Assembly (NCBI GenBank): GCA_038237865.1
Contig: JBBRYG010000003.1
Span: 1 to 64,000, forward strand
From: 3-1-20CM-4-69-9 sp038237865
Lineage (GTDB): Bacteria; Actinomycetota; Thermoleophilia; Gaiellales; Gaiellaceae
Direction of reading: 5' to 3'
Length of the DNA: 64,000 bases
The position numbers were made by a program, and so were the translations under genes. The notes beneath the pieces were generated by a model, which saw only the letters and a program-made list of their open reading frames with translations, was not told where the DNA came from and ran no database searches. Shown piece by piece: positions 52,797 to 60,289 of this stretch (position 1 is its first letter; each line of letters begins with the position of its first letter).

Positions 52797-53492
52797 TCAG
52801 TCGTCGGGCAGCAACGCGAAGATCCGGGCCGGGGCGCCATTCGCCTCACGCACCTTCAGAGGAGCCACCACGACCGGGAAGCGTTCGGGCAGCTGGTCGA
52901 GATTGGTCGCGTTCTCGATGATCATCCGGCCGGCCCCGAGCCAGATGCGGTGGAGCTCGAACGTGGTCGAGTCGATCGGGTCCGCTGACGGGCCGTCGAA
53001 CCCGATCGCCGAGAGACCGCGCTCGATCAGCGCGCGCGCCGCGTCGGCGTCGGGATAGCTCCAGCCCGTCCAGTAGGCCTCGCTGCCCCAGTTCCGCGCG
53101 TTGTCGGAGTGGAGGAAGACGATGTCGCCCGGGCGGATCCGATCGAGGTGCGGCTCGAGCTCGTTCACGCCGAGGGGGCCCGGGTCGCGCTCGGAGACGT
53201 CGATGGTGACGGCCTCGGTGACGAGCCTGTCGAGCGCGATCTCGTCGAGCGTCTCGCCGCCGGCGATTTGGTGCGCCGGCGCGTCGACGTGGGTGCCGAT
53301 GTGATTCAGCAAGTGGTACTCCGACATCGCGTAGCCGTCCTTCTCCACCTTCGCGATCGGCTTGAAGGACGGGCCCGGCAGCCCGGGAAAGACGGGCATT
53401 CCGTCCTCGTAATGCTGCGACAGATCGACGACTCGCACCGTGCGATCTAACACCGCCGCAGGCAGGATGTGAAGCCTCGTGGTTCCGCTCAT
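52797..53492 (-). CDS. Cyclase-family metal hydrolase (kynurenine formamidase-like)
   Basis: 231 residues of the PF04199 family. The metal motif NHIGTHVDAPAHQIAGGETL (HxGTHxDxPxH) and the second region HSDNARNWGSEAYW are clear. Known members are arylformamidase (tryptophan breakdown), isatin hydrolase and carboxylic-ester cyclases. The GTG/ATG choices at the start are open because the divergent amidase start at 53479 overlaps this 5' end; a GTG at about 53456 (VLDRTVRVVDLSQ) would avoid overlap. Co-operonic with the permease. Confidence 0.88.
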   Translation of the reverse strand: MSGTTRLHILPAAVLDRTVRVVDLSQHYEDGMPVFPGLPGPSFKPIAKVEKDGYAMSEYHLLNHIGTHVDAPAHQIAGGETLDEIALDRLVTEAVTIDVSERDPGPLGVNELEPHLDRIRPGDIVFLHSDNARNWGSEAYWTGWSYPDADAARALIERGLSAIGFDGPSADPIDSTTFELHRIWLGAGRMIIENATNLDQLPERFPVVVAPLKVREANGAPARIFALLPDD

Positions 53493-54096
53493 CTGCCTCG
53501 ACCCCGGTCACGGGACGCTGCCCGCCGTCGGCCGCCAGGTCGAGCCGATCGCGCCGCATTCGCCGATCCGGAAGATCAAGGACGGCGGCGGCGCCCCCGG
53601 CGAAGCCTCCGTTGCGCTCGCGATCGCGCTGAAGACCCGGGATCTCCTGCGCCAGACGGGCTACCGCGTCGCAATGACGCGCACCGGCCCGAGCTACGCC
53701 GGTGGAAACATCGCCAGGGCCCGTTTCTGCAACGTCCGTCACGCCGCGCTGATGATCCGAATCCACGCTGACGGCTCGACCGATCCGTCACGCCACGGCA
53801 TCCAGATGCTCTACCCGGCGCTGCATCGAGGCTGGACGGACGACGTTTACGCGCCCAGCTTACGCGCTGCGCGTCTCGTGCAAGGGGCGCTCGTACGGGC
53901 GACGGGCGCCGCCGACCTCGGCCTCACGCCGCGAAGCGACCTGACGGGGTTCAACTGGGCCGACGTCCCCGCAATCCTCGCGGAGACCGGCTTCCTCTCG
54001 AATCCGGCCGAGCGCCGGCTCCTCCAGACGAGCGCCTACCAGCGCAAGCTCGCGCTCGGGCTCCTCGCCGGGACTCGGGCGTTCGTGCGGCCCTAG
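53479..54096 (+). CDS. N-acetylmuramoyl-L-alanine amidase (Amidase_3)
   Basis: 205 residues. ICLDPGHG supplies the first zinc His, VALAIALKTRDLLRQTGYRV the typical helix, ALMIRIHADGS the second His and ILAETGFLSNPAERRLL the catalytic Glu. It cuts the amide bond between muramic acid and the stem peptide of peptidoglycan. No signal peptide is visible from GTG at 53479, which is odd for a wall hydrolase; either the start is elsewhere or it is released by another route. Confidence 0.9.
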   Translation: MVPLICLDPGHGTLPAVGRQVEPIAPHSPIRKIKDGGGAPGEASVALAIALKTRDLLRQTGYRVAMTRTGPSYAGGNIARARFCNVRHAALMIRIHADGSTDPSRHGIQMLYPALHRGWTDDVYAPSLRAARLVQGALVRATGAADLGLTPRSDLTGFNWADVPAILAETGFLSNPAERRLLQTSAYQRKLALGLLAGTRAFVRP

Positions 54097-54100
54097 CGGC

Positions 54101-54376
54101 TCAGGGCTTCGTGCGGCCGGTGCGCATCCGGTCGACGATCTCTCGGCCCGCGTCGTGTACCGCCCGCCGGCGGGTCTCCGGATCCTCCGGCGGCTCGGCC
54201 TCGTCGATCGTCGTCTCCCCCGCCTCGAACTCGTCCCGCTCGTCGACGAGCTCCCGCGCCTCGACGAGCCTGGCACGCAGCTCGTCGGCGCGCGGATCGG
54301 AAGCCGGCTTCGGCCTCCGCCGCAGGAACCGGAGGGCGGCGAACCCTCCCAGCAGCCAGGCGGCGGCACGCCTCAC
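54101..54376 (-). CDS. Small hypothetical protein with N-terminal hydrophobic segment
   Basis: 91 residues from GTG at 54376: VRRAAAWLLGGFAALRFLRR, then an acidic, helical region (ADELRARLVEARELVDERDE, PEDPETRRRAVHDAGREIVD). It may be a membrane-tethered coiled-coil protein. Convergent with the amidase gene (four-base gap). Longer open frame upstream is antisense to rpsF and rejected. No family recognised. Confidence 0.55.
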   Translation of the reverse strand: MRRAAAWLLGGFAALRFLRRRPKPASDPRADELRARLVEARELVDERDEFEAGETTIDEAEPPEDPETRRRAVHDAGREIVDRMRTGRTKP

Positions 54377-54541
54377 GTCACTGGGGCGTTGCCAGTGGTG
54401 CGAGCCCGGAGGGCACAGTGCGTCTGGCACGAGCCCGGAGAGGATCGTGCCGCTGGCGACGCCAGGCGGCGGCAGAGGCGGGCTCTGCCCGCCGGGAGCC
54501 GACGCCGGCCAGTGGCGTGAGAGCGGCGCACGCGGCGATGC

Positions 54542-54547
54542 TACACT
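54542..54547 (+). promoter_or_regulatory. -10-like element ahead of rpsF
   Basis: TACACT, about 97 bases before the rpsF ATG in the 267-base gap. No convincing -35 box is seen at the right distance, so this is tentative. The rest of the gap is GC-rich with no gene. Confidence 0.3.
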
Positions 54548-54643
54548 GGCGCCGCTTCCTGCCTCGTCATCGCGCCGTCCGTTCCCGAGCGGCGCCAGCC
54601 GGCGAGGCCGATTCAGACCAGGGGAAGGGAGGTGTCGGGAACG

Positions 54644-55198
54644 ATGAGCCAGTACGAGATTCTGCTGATGCTGGACCCCGAGGTGGCCGAGGGTCGCCAG
54701 GAGGAGATCCTCACGCGGGCGCGGGAGCTGATCGAGCGCGGCGGGGGCACATGGGTCCGGCACGACCTCTGGGGCAGGCGACGGCTCGCCTACGAGATCG
54801 ACCACAAGCGGGAAGGCACCTACCACCTGCTCCAGTTCGACGCTGACGCGCCAACGCTCGACGAGCTCGCGCGGATCCTGCGCATCACGGACGGCGTCAT
54901 CCGCCATCTCGCGACTCGGCGGATCGAAGGCTCGCAGACCTTCGCACCGCCGGAGCCGGACGGCCCACCCCTCAAGGCTCGTGAGGTTCCGGCAGAGACC
55001 GCGGCGGCAGAGACCGCGGCGGCAGAGACCGCGGAGCCGGCTGAGACCGAGAGCACACCCGATTCCGCGACGGAGGAACCGGAGCCCGCCGCCGCCGCCG
55101 AGGCCCAAACGAGCCCGGCGCCCGAGTCCGTCCCCGAGCCCGCCTATGCTGAGGCGAACACCAGTTCGCAAGAAGACAGTTCGCAAGAAGAGGAGTAA
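54644..55198 (+). CDS. rpsF: Ribosomal protein S6 with long acidic tail
   Basis: 184 residues. The first 100 are normal S6 (MSQYEILLMLDPEVAEGRQE, VRHDLWGRRRLAYEIDHKRE, GVIRHLATRR). The last 80 or so are an Ala/Glu/Pro-rich acidic extension with repeats of ETAAA. GGGAAGGGAGGTG is upstream of the ATG. S6 binds S18 and 16S rRNA in the small subunit; first gene of the rpsF-ssb-rpsR-rplI operon. Confidence 0.95.
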   Translation: MSQYEILLMLDPEVAEGRQEEILTRARELIERGGGTWVRHDLWGRRRLAYEIDHKREGTYHLLQFDADAPTLDELARILRITDGVIRHLATRRIEGSQTFAPPEPDGPPLKAREVPAETAAAETAAAETAEPAETESTPDSATEEPEPAAAAEAQTSPAPESVPEPAYAEANTSSQEDSSQEEE

Positions 55199-55202
55199 AG
55201 CA

Positions 55203-55640
55203 ATGGCAAACATCAATCGTGTCGTGCTCGTGGGCAACCTGACCAAGGACCCCGAGCTCCGCACCACGCCGAGCGGCACGTCGGTGTGCAAGCTTCGGCT
55301 CGCCGTGAACACCAGGCAGAAGGACGCCCAGGGCAACTGGGGCGACAAGCCCAACTACTTCGACGTCACCGTCTGGGGAAACCAGGGCGAGAGTTGCTCC
55401 CAGTTCCTCTCCAAGGGCCGGCCCGTCGGTGTCGACGGGCGCCTCGACTGGCGCGAGTGGGAAGCGCAGGACGGCACCAAGCGCCAGGCCGTCGAGATCA
55501 TCGCCGACACCGTCCAGTTCCTCGGCAGCCGGGAGGGCGGCGGAGAGGGCGGCGGCGAGCGCCAGTTCGTCCCTGCCGCAGCGACCGCGAGCGGCGGCAA
55601 CGAGGACTTCGGTCCCGCCGACGACGACATTCCGTTTTGA
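55203..55640 (+). CDS. ssb: Single-stranded DNA-binding protein
   Basis: 145 residues: OB-fold core MANINRVVLVGNLTKDPELR, KPNYFDVTVWGNQGESCSQF and RLDWREWEAQDGTKRQAVEI, a short Gly-rich linker and the acidic partner-recruiting tail PADDDIPF. It coats ssDNA in replication and repair. Four bases after rpsF; AGAAGAGGAG ahead of the ATG serves as ribosome site. Confidence 0.97.
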   Translation: MANINRVVLVGNLTKDPELRTTPSGTSVCKLRLAVNTRQKDAQGNWGDKPNYFDVTVWGNQGESCSQFLSKGRPVGVDGRLDWREWEAQDGTKRQAVEIIADTVQFLGSREGGGEGGGERQFVPAAATASGGNEDFGPADDDIPF

Positions 55641-55676
55641 CGAATCTGGCAACTCAACGTCAACGGGACGCATAGC

Positions 55677-55961
55677 GTGGCGGAGCGTCGCGACAGCCGC
55701 CAGCAAGGAGGCCCGCGCGGTAAGCGCCCGGGCATGAGCGGCCCGATCCGCAAGCGGGGCTGCTTCTTCTGCAAGGACAAGGTCGACGAGATCGACTACA
55801 AAAACGTGCACCAACTGCGCCGCTACATCTCCGAGAAGGGAAAGATCCGCTCGCGGAGGATCAGCGGTGCGTGCCGCCGTCATCAGCGTCAGGTCGCCGT
55901 CGCGATCAAGCGCGCGCGAGAGATGGCGCTGCTTCCTTACGTGGCCGACGGCAAGAACTAG
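55677..55961 (+). CDS. rpsR: Ribosomal protein S18
   Basis: 94 residues from GTG at 55677; the core is KRGCFFCKDKVDEIDYKNVH, SEKGKIRSRRISGACRRHQR, VAVAIKRAREMALLPYV. The CFFC and CRRH cysteines/histidine indicate a zinc-binding (C+) form. The N-terminal 20 residues are basic and Gly-rich. Partner of S6 from the same operon. Confidence 0.96.
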   Translation: MAERRDSRQQGGPRGKRPGMSGPIRKRGCFFCKDKVDEIDYKNVHQLRRYISEKGKIRSRRISGACRRHQRQVAVAIKRAREMALLPYVADGKN

Positions 55962-55967
55962 CTCGCA

Positions 55968-56669
55968 ATGGACGTGATCCTCCTGAAGGACGTTGACAAG
56001 GTCGGCCTGCGCGGCGAGGTCGTCAATGTCGCGCGCGGGTACGCCCGCAACTTCCTCCTCCCGCGCAAGCTCGCCCAGGAGGCGACGCCGGCCCGGGTGC
56101 GCGAGGTCGGGAAGGTCTCCGAGCACCGGGCCCGCCACGAGGCGCAGACATTCGAGGACGCACAGAAGGTCGCCGAGCGGCTCGGCCAGCTCGAGCTCCG
56201 CTTCGACGTCAAGGCCGGCCAGACCGGCTCGCTCTTCGGCTCGGTCACGCCGACGGACATCGCCGACACGCTCTGGGAACAGCACAAGCTGCGGGTCGAC
56301 CGGCGGAAGATCGGTACTGACACGATCAAGCGGATCGGGCGCTACGCGATCCCGATCGAGCTTTTCCAGGACGTCACCGTCGACGTTCGCACGCTGGTCG
56401 TCCCCGAAGGTGGCGAGTTGCCTCCGGAGGAGGAGCTGGAGGCGATGGAGGCGGCAGAGCGCGCCGAGGCCGAAGCGCTGGTCGACACTGGGCCTGCTGA
56501 GGAGCTCGACCTCGACGAGCTCGATGCGGCGGCCACCGCACAGGACCCGGAGCTCTCAGCGGCGACCGAGCTCGAGCCGACCGCCGATGGCCTTGCCGGC
56601 GAGCTGCCCGAAGACGATTTCGACCGGGCTGTCGACGCCGATCCGGCTGCACGCGAAGAACAGGCTTAG
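55968..56669 (+). CDS. rplI: Ribosomal protein L9 with acidic C-terminal extension
   Basis: 233 residues against about 150 usual. The L9 signature MDVILLKDVDKVGLRGEVVN, VARGYARNFLLPRKLA is followed by the C-domain (LFGSVTPTDIADTLWEQHKL) to about residue 150. The last 80 residues are strongly acidic (EELDLDELDAAATAQDPELS). Six bases after rpsR. The stop is followed by a repeat motif (TAGGAGGGTTTGGCGA), where dnaB would normally follow but an insertion begins. Confidence 0.95.
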   Translation: MDVILLKDVDKVGLRGEVVNVARGYARNFLLPRKLAQEATPARVREVGKVSEHRARHEAQTFEDAQKVAERLGQLELRFDVKAGQTGSLFGSVTPTDIADTLWEQHKLRVDRRKIGTDTIKRIGRYAIPIELFQDVTVDVRTLVVPEGGELPPEEELEAMEAAERAEAEALVDTGPAEELDLDELDAAATAQDPELSAATELEPTADGLAGELPEDDFDRAVDADPAAREEQA

Positions 56670-56685
56670 TAGGAGGGTTTGGCGA
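56669..56685 (+). repeat. TAGGAGGGYTTGGCGA motif, left copy
   Basis: GTAGGAGGGTTTGGCGA directly after the rplI stop. The same motif is at 59139-59155 (one C/T difference) and, in reverse, CCAAGCCCTCCTAG at 59237-59250 after the stop of the secreted protein gene. Confidence 0.65.
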
Positions 56686-56715
56686 TTTTGCCCATGGCAG
56701 CGGGAGTGATCCCGC

Positions 56716-57273
56716 GTGAAGTTCTCGCTTTGCGAGTTTCCCGAGGGCGTTCTTTGCGAGGGATGCGATCAGCCCTTCCGTGAAGGCGAGCGGATGGGGT
56801 TCTACCCGCAAGCGTTCGCCGGTAACGGGATGCTGGTTTTTACAGCGTTGTGTCCGGGGTGTGCGCTACCGAGCGGGAGGCCGGCGAATTCCTGGGGCGT
56901 AGTGGATATGTGCCCCGGCGGTGGAGGCGACGAGGTTGATGGCGTGCATGCAATCCGCGAGGTTGATGTATCCCTCGCCGGAGTTTGCGATCCGCTTGGA
57001 GTTCCCGGCGATCAATCGCCAGCGGAACTGTCGGTTCACGTCGCGGAAGACGTAGAACCAACAGTGCGACGCGTCCACCCGTCTGATCGGGGTCAATCGG
57101 TTATGCGGAGGTGCGCCGATCGGATTTGGCATGGATGCAAGAATACTCCTTACGCTGCCATTTGGAAGTGGCGTTCTCGGCTCAAAGCGAGGGCTAACCG
57201 CGCAAGCATCACAAGGTCAGCGTGGAGCGCAACGCGCTTCTGGCCCCGGACGCGCAAGGGGGCGAAGCCGTAG
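56716..57273 (+). CDS. Zinc-ribbon-like ORF, probably truncated
   Basis: The first 60 residues look real: GTG start, LCEFPEGVLCEGCDQPFREG then LVFTALCPGCALPSG, giving two CxxC pairs. Beyond about residue 60 the frame is antisense to DUF1508 and the transposase and becomes low-complexity (CPGGGGDEVDGV), so the original gene was probably cut by an insertion and the rest is a chance continuation. Function unknown. Confidence 0.4.
   Translation: MKFSLCEFPEGVLCEGCDQPFREGERMGFYPQAFAGNGMLVFTALCPGCALPSGRPANSWGVVDMCPGGGGDEVDGVHAIREVDVSLAGVCDPLGVPGDQSPAELSVHVAEDVEPTVRRVHPSDRGQSVMRRCADRIWHGCKNTPYAAIWKWRSRLKARANRASITRSAWSATRFWPRTRKGAKP
56866..57132 (-). CDS. DUF1508 (YegP-like) domain protein
   Basis: 88 residues. 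CWFYVFRDVNRQFRWRLIAG, NSKRIANSGEGYINLADCMH and AINLV form one DUF1508 repeat unit; many family members have one or two. Function of the family is not established. The start ATG at 57132 lies 18 bases beyond the transposase stop on the same strand, so it could be a passenger or an old gene cut at its 5' end by the element. Confidence 0.75.
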   Translation of the reverse strand: MPNPIGAPPHNRLTPIRRVDASHCWFYVFRDVNRQFRWRLIAGNSKRIANSGEGYINLADCMHAINLVASTAGAHIHYAPGIRRPPAR

Positions 57274-58169
57274 TCATGTTTCAATCGTCCGAACTCGCGC
57301 TCAATTGCGGCGCGGCCACGGTAGAGGACGCGGTACCGCTCGGTGTGCCGCTGGATGCGTGGGTTGAACCGCGTGGCCCCTTCGATGATCGGCATTACGA
57401 TCTGCCGTCCGCGCTCGCCTTTGAGCGGAATGATCGGATGGACGCCGCGCTCGACGCATTCGGCGTGGACGCGGTTGGAGTCGTAGCCCTTGTCCATCGC
57501 GCACGTCTCGGGGCGGTAGCCGCGAGCGATCAGCTTGTCGAGAAGCGGGGCGACGAACAGCGATTCGTGCCGCCGCGCAGTCTCGATCTGCCACGCGAGC
57601 GGCAGGCCGGTGCGAGTGCAAACAGCGGCCTGAATTTTGTAGCCGTAGAAGCCTCCACCCTTGCGGGTGGACACGGCGCTGCGATGCCCCCAGGAGGCGT
57701 CCAGGTCGCTGAACCGCTCGCGTTCTGGCCCGTGCTGGCTGGCGAGCCGCATCCCGTTAGCGAACGCAGGCATGTCGCTCGCGTCGATAGCCACGTCCTC
57801 CCCCAAGCCCGGAAAGGCGGCTTGGAGGGAGGCGGCTACGCGGTCGAGACAGTCCGCGAGCGAGTCGGAATGCTGCCGCAGCTTCACCGTGAAGCGGTAG
57901 CAGGCCCACAGGCTCGGAGAGCCTCCGAGGGCGTCTTGCAGGCCCGGGTGGTCCTCGATCAGGGACGCAGTGCGCGTCCAGGTCGGCAGGCCGTAGAGAG
58001 CCTTGACGAGACAGGCTCCAACGAGGGCGCGTCCACCGTAGCCCTTGCGACCTCGACCCCTCCATCGGAGAGCGTCAAGCTCCTCGATCAGGGCTGCTAC
58101 TTCGGGAGAATCAAGAAGCGCCGCGATTTCGCCAACAGCCGCGCGACGCGCTACCTTGCCAGATGCCAT
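57150..58169 (-). mobile_element. Insertion sequence with intact DDE transposase (IS5/IS1182-like)
   Basis: The 339-residue transposase keeps all three catalytic acids: Asp in VAIDASD, Asp in CAMDKGYDSNR and Glu in AAIEREFGRLKHDYGF, with the N-terminal dimer/DNA-binding part (LIEELDALRWRGRGRKGYGG). It begins MASGKVARRAAVGEIAALLD and is uninterrupted, so it may be active. I could not identify convincing terminal inverted repeats or a target duplication, so only the coding span is given. It lies inside the insertion between rplI and dnaB. Confidence 0.88.
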
Positions 58170-58299
58170 CGGAGGTCACTCTCCTGTGGTCGCGCCCCCG
58201 GCAGCGCTAACTGCGCGGGGGCACTTTTCTGTGGATTTGCAGGACTAACACTACTCGGGGCATCGGACGGAGCCGGGGTCGCGCGTGGCTAAAAGGCCG

Positions 58300-59091
58300 C
58301 TACGTCAGGATCCCGTAAAAGTCGGCGAGGATTCCGCCGGATACGTCGAGCATTTCCCTGAGAATCGGCTCAACCGACATTCGATAAACCGAGGGAATGT
58401 CCGGGTCATCGAACACTACGCCGACGGACGGCTCTGGTTTTCCCTCCACGCCCTCCTGGTCTCGAAAACGAACATCTACGACCTTTGCATCCTTCTGCGA
58501 AGGGCCAACGTTGAGTTGGACGGATTCGACGCCGGGATGCTCCCAGATGCTTCTATAAGCGCCCGTCGGGTCTTGCAGGCCGAGGAGCGTTACCAAGAGG
58601 AAGTGATGCTTATCCCGGTTATTGAGATCGGCGAGGCGCCTGAGCGGGTGCATCTTCGCAGCGGATATATCTCCTCGGTGGTACGGTTGGGCGGCCTCTA
58701 TGAGAGGAAGGTATTCAGGAGGGACTCCGGCGATCATCTGGCCGCAACTCTTGTAGTCCCCCTTTGTAACCGCGCAGGGAAACTGGATGAGTTCGGTGGG
58801 ACTCTGGGCAACGGTGACCAGAAGGTGATTCAGGGCCGAGCGAAGGTCGTGCAGGAACTCTCCGATGGCAACGCCCCAAGAGGGCGGATTTACGTCGAAG
58901 GTGAAGGTGGCGAGGTACTCGCCGGTTTCCGGATCGAGTGGCTCGATTTCCGGTACAGCCACCAAGCCATGCGGGTAGCGGTTACACCATTCAACGAACT
59001 CGCTGTGAAGCACCTCCAGGTGGTGCCCAGCACGCAAGACCTTCTCCTGAGCACCCCAGAACGGATGTTCGGGGGCGAGAACGATGCTCAT
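58300..59091 (-). CDS. Uncharacterised protein with RxxxxH and NRDKHH motifs
   Basis: 263 residues, no signal peptide or membrane helix. An N-terminal helical region (AGHHLEVLHSEFVEWCNRYP) precedes a predicted helix with GEFLHDLRSALNHLLVTVAQ, containing R-S-A-L-N-H, and later LADLNNRDKHHFLLVTLLGL. Similar proteins annotated as hypothetical occur in many actinobacteria. The R-x4-H and all-helical character recall HEPN-type RNases, but this is inference. Codon use is less GC-rich than the ribosomal operon. On the same strand as the transposase, 130 bases upstream of it. Confidence 0.65.
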   Translation of the reverse strand: MSIVLAPEHPFWGAQEKVLRAGHHLEVLHSEFVEWCNRYPHGLVAVPEIEPLDPETGEYLATFTFDVNPPSWGVAIGEFLHDLRSALNHLLVTVAQSPTELIQFPCAVTKGDYKSCGQMIAGVPPEYLPLIEAAQPYHRGDISAAKMHPLRRLADLNNRDKHHFLLVTLLGLQDPTGAYRSIWEHPGVESVQLNVGPSQKDAKVVDVRFRDQEGVEGKPEPSVGVVFDDPDIPSVYRMSVEPILREMLDVSGGILADFYGILT

Positions 59092-59123
59092 GGGCTGGGA
59101 GCATGACGCACCTAGCGCCGTTA

Positions 59124-59157
59124 TTTCGCCAAACCCTCGTAGGAGGGCTTGGCGAAA
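59124..59157. terminator. Long hairpin built from the TAGGAGGG motif
   Basis: TTTCGCCAAACCCTC (59124-59138), GTAG, GAGGGCTTGGCGAAA (59143-59157): 15-base arms with one mismatch. Lies 5' of the RxxxxH gene and contains a full copy of the motif that follows rplI. Confidence 0.7.
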
Positions 59158-59246
59158 CGCAGCGCTATGCCGTCGGGCCGCGCTGCTCGCCCCGATGCCG
59201 CGTCCTCAGTCGCGCCGATAGCTACGGGACGTTCCACCAAGCCCTC

Positions 59247-60032
59247 CTAGCCGCCCCACATCGCGAACGTCCCCATCTGTCCGCCCGTCGGGAATGCCCG
59301 GCGAAGCCGAGCCACTGGATTGACGTAGTAGACGCCCGCCGTGCCGCCGCTGTTGCCCGAGCACCCTCCCGCCGGCAAATACACCACAGCCTCGCCCGAG
59401 CGGGTCCAGCCGAGCGCGATCGAGACCGCAGGCCCGTAGCGGTCTCGGGAGACCGGCCGGGCGTGCCCGCTCGGCCGCGAGATCAGAAAAGTCAGCGGGG
59501 TCTCGCATTCGGCGGTCCACAGCCCGAGCACGGTCCTTCCGTCCGGCGAGAGCTCGGCGGTGACCCAGTGGCCTACGACCGGGGTGCCCCGAGGGGGGTG
59601 CACGGGAGCCGCGACGAGCGTCTTCCTGCGGCCTTTGTCCTCGAGCACGAGCAGATGCTCGCTCGCGCCGCAGACGCGAAGGTGGACCACGGCGCGCGTG
59701 TCGACAGTGCGACAAAGGCTCCCGCGATCGCGGGCACGCGGAGCCGGCCGCAGGCGTCTCGCGATCGTGTCCAGCGTCCAGTGCGTTGGCCCGTGCTCGA
59801 CCTCCAGCCGATGAGCAGGTTGCGGAAAAGAGACCGCGTACCCGTCGAGATGGCCAAGGGACCGGCCGCCGAGCGTTCGCAGAAGCACCGTTCTCTCACC
59901 GACCTGCTCCGCGACTCCGGCTCGAGGAAGGGTCGGCAGGTGCTGCGGATCGAGCCGCGGGCCGATGTCAGGACCGGCCGATGAGCCAAGCATCAGCACC
60001 GTTGCGAGCAGCGCGAAGGTGGAGGTCACCAT
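59247..60032 (-). CDS. Secreted protein with beta-propeller-like sequence
   Basis: 261 residues starting MVTSTFALLATVLMLGSSAG, a signal peptide. The body has repeated strand patterns (LLRTLGGRSLGHLDGYAVSF, HWVTAELSPDGRTVLGLWTA, SIALGWTRSGEAVVYLPAGG) like TolB/WD40-type blades, and Cys pairs (LCRTVDT, RVCGAS, AECET, GGCSGN). Similar proteins bind glycans or act as sensors; no enzyme motif is seen. Divergent from dnaB; its 5' region overlaps DnaA-box-like sequences. Confidence 0.6.
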   Translation of the reverse strand: MVTSTFALLATVLMLGSSAGPDIGPRLDPQHLPTLPRAGVAEQVGERTVLLRTLGGRSLGHLDGYAVSFPQPAHRLEVEHGPTHWTLDTIARRLRPAPRARDRGSLCRTVDTRAVVHLRVCGASEHLLVLEDKGRRKTLVAAPVHPPRGTPVVGHWVTAELSPDGRTVLGLWTAECETPLTFLISRPSGHARPVSRDRYGPAVSIALGWTRSGEAVVYLPAGGCSGNSGGTAGVYYVNPVARLRRAFPTGGQMGTFAMWGG

Positions 60033-60072
60033 CCAATCCTCGACCCCTCCGGGGCCGGTGTCCAGCCCCCGC

Positions 60073-60166
60073 CTGTGGACAGCCTGGGGACGTCCTTCCA
60101 CAGACCCGGCATCGCCTGGGGATTGGCAGACGAAGTTCCCGCACCGAGCGGTCGAACCATCCACAG
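60073..60166. promoter_or_regulatory. Cluster of DnaA-box-like sequences upstream of dnaB
   Basis: CTGTGGACAG (60073-60082), CTTCCACAG (60095-60103) and CATCCACAG (60158-60166) resemble TTGTCCACA/TTATCCACA with one or two changes. They occupy the 258-base gap between the divergent secreted-protein gene and dnaB. No A/T-rich unwinding region is seen, so replication control of dnaB is more likely than an origin. Confidence 0.4.
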
Positions 60167-60289
60167 CTCCGTCCGACCCTCATGCCAACATGCGTTCTCT
60201 TCCGCCTGCAAATAGGCGTTTTTCACATGTCGAAAACCGAACCGTCCAGACCTGGCAGTGCCCGACCGTCCGTGCTTAGCTCCGCTGGC

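Noticed and set aside
57100..58270. Terminal inverted repeats and target duplication of the transposon
   Set aside because: Several candidate ends were compared by eye and none paired convincingly; ends are left undefined.
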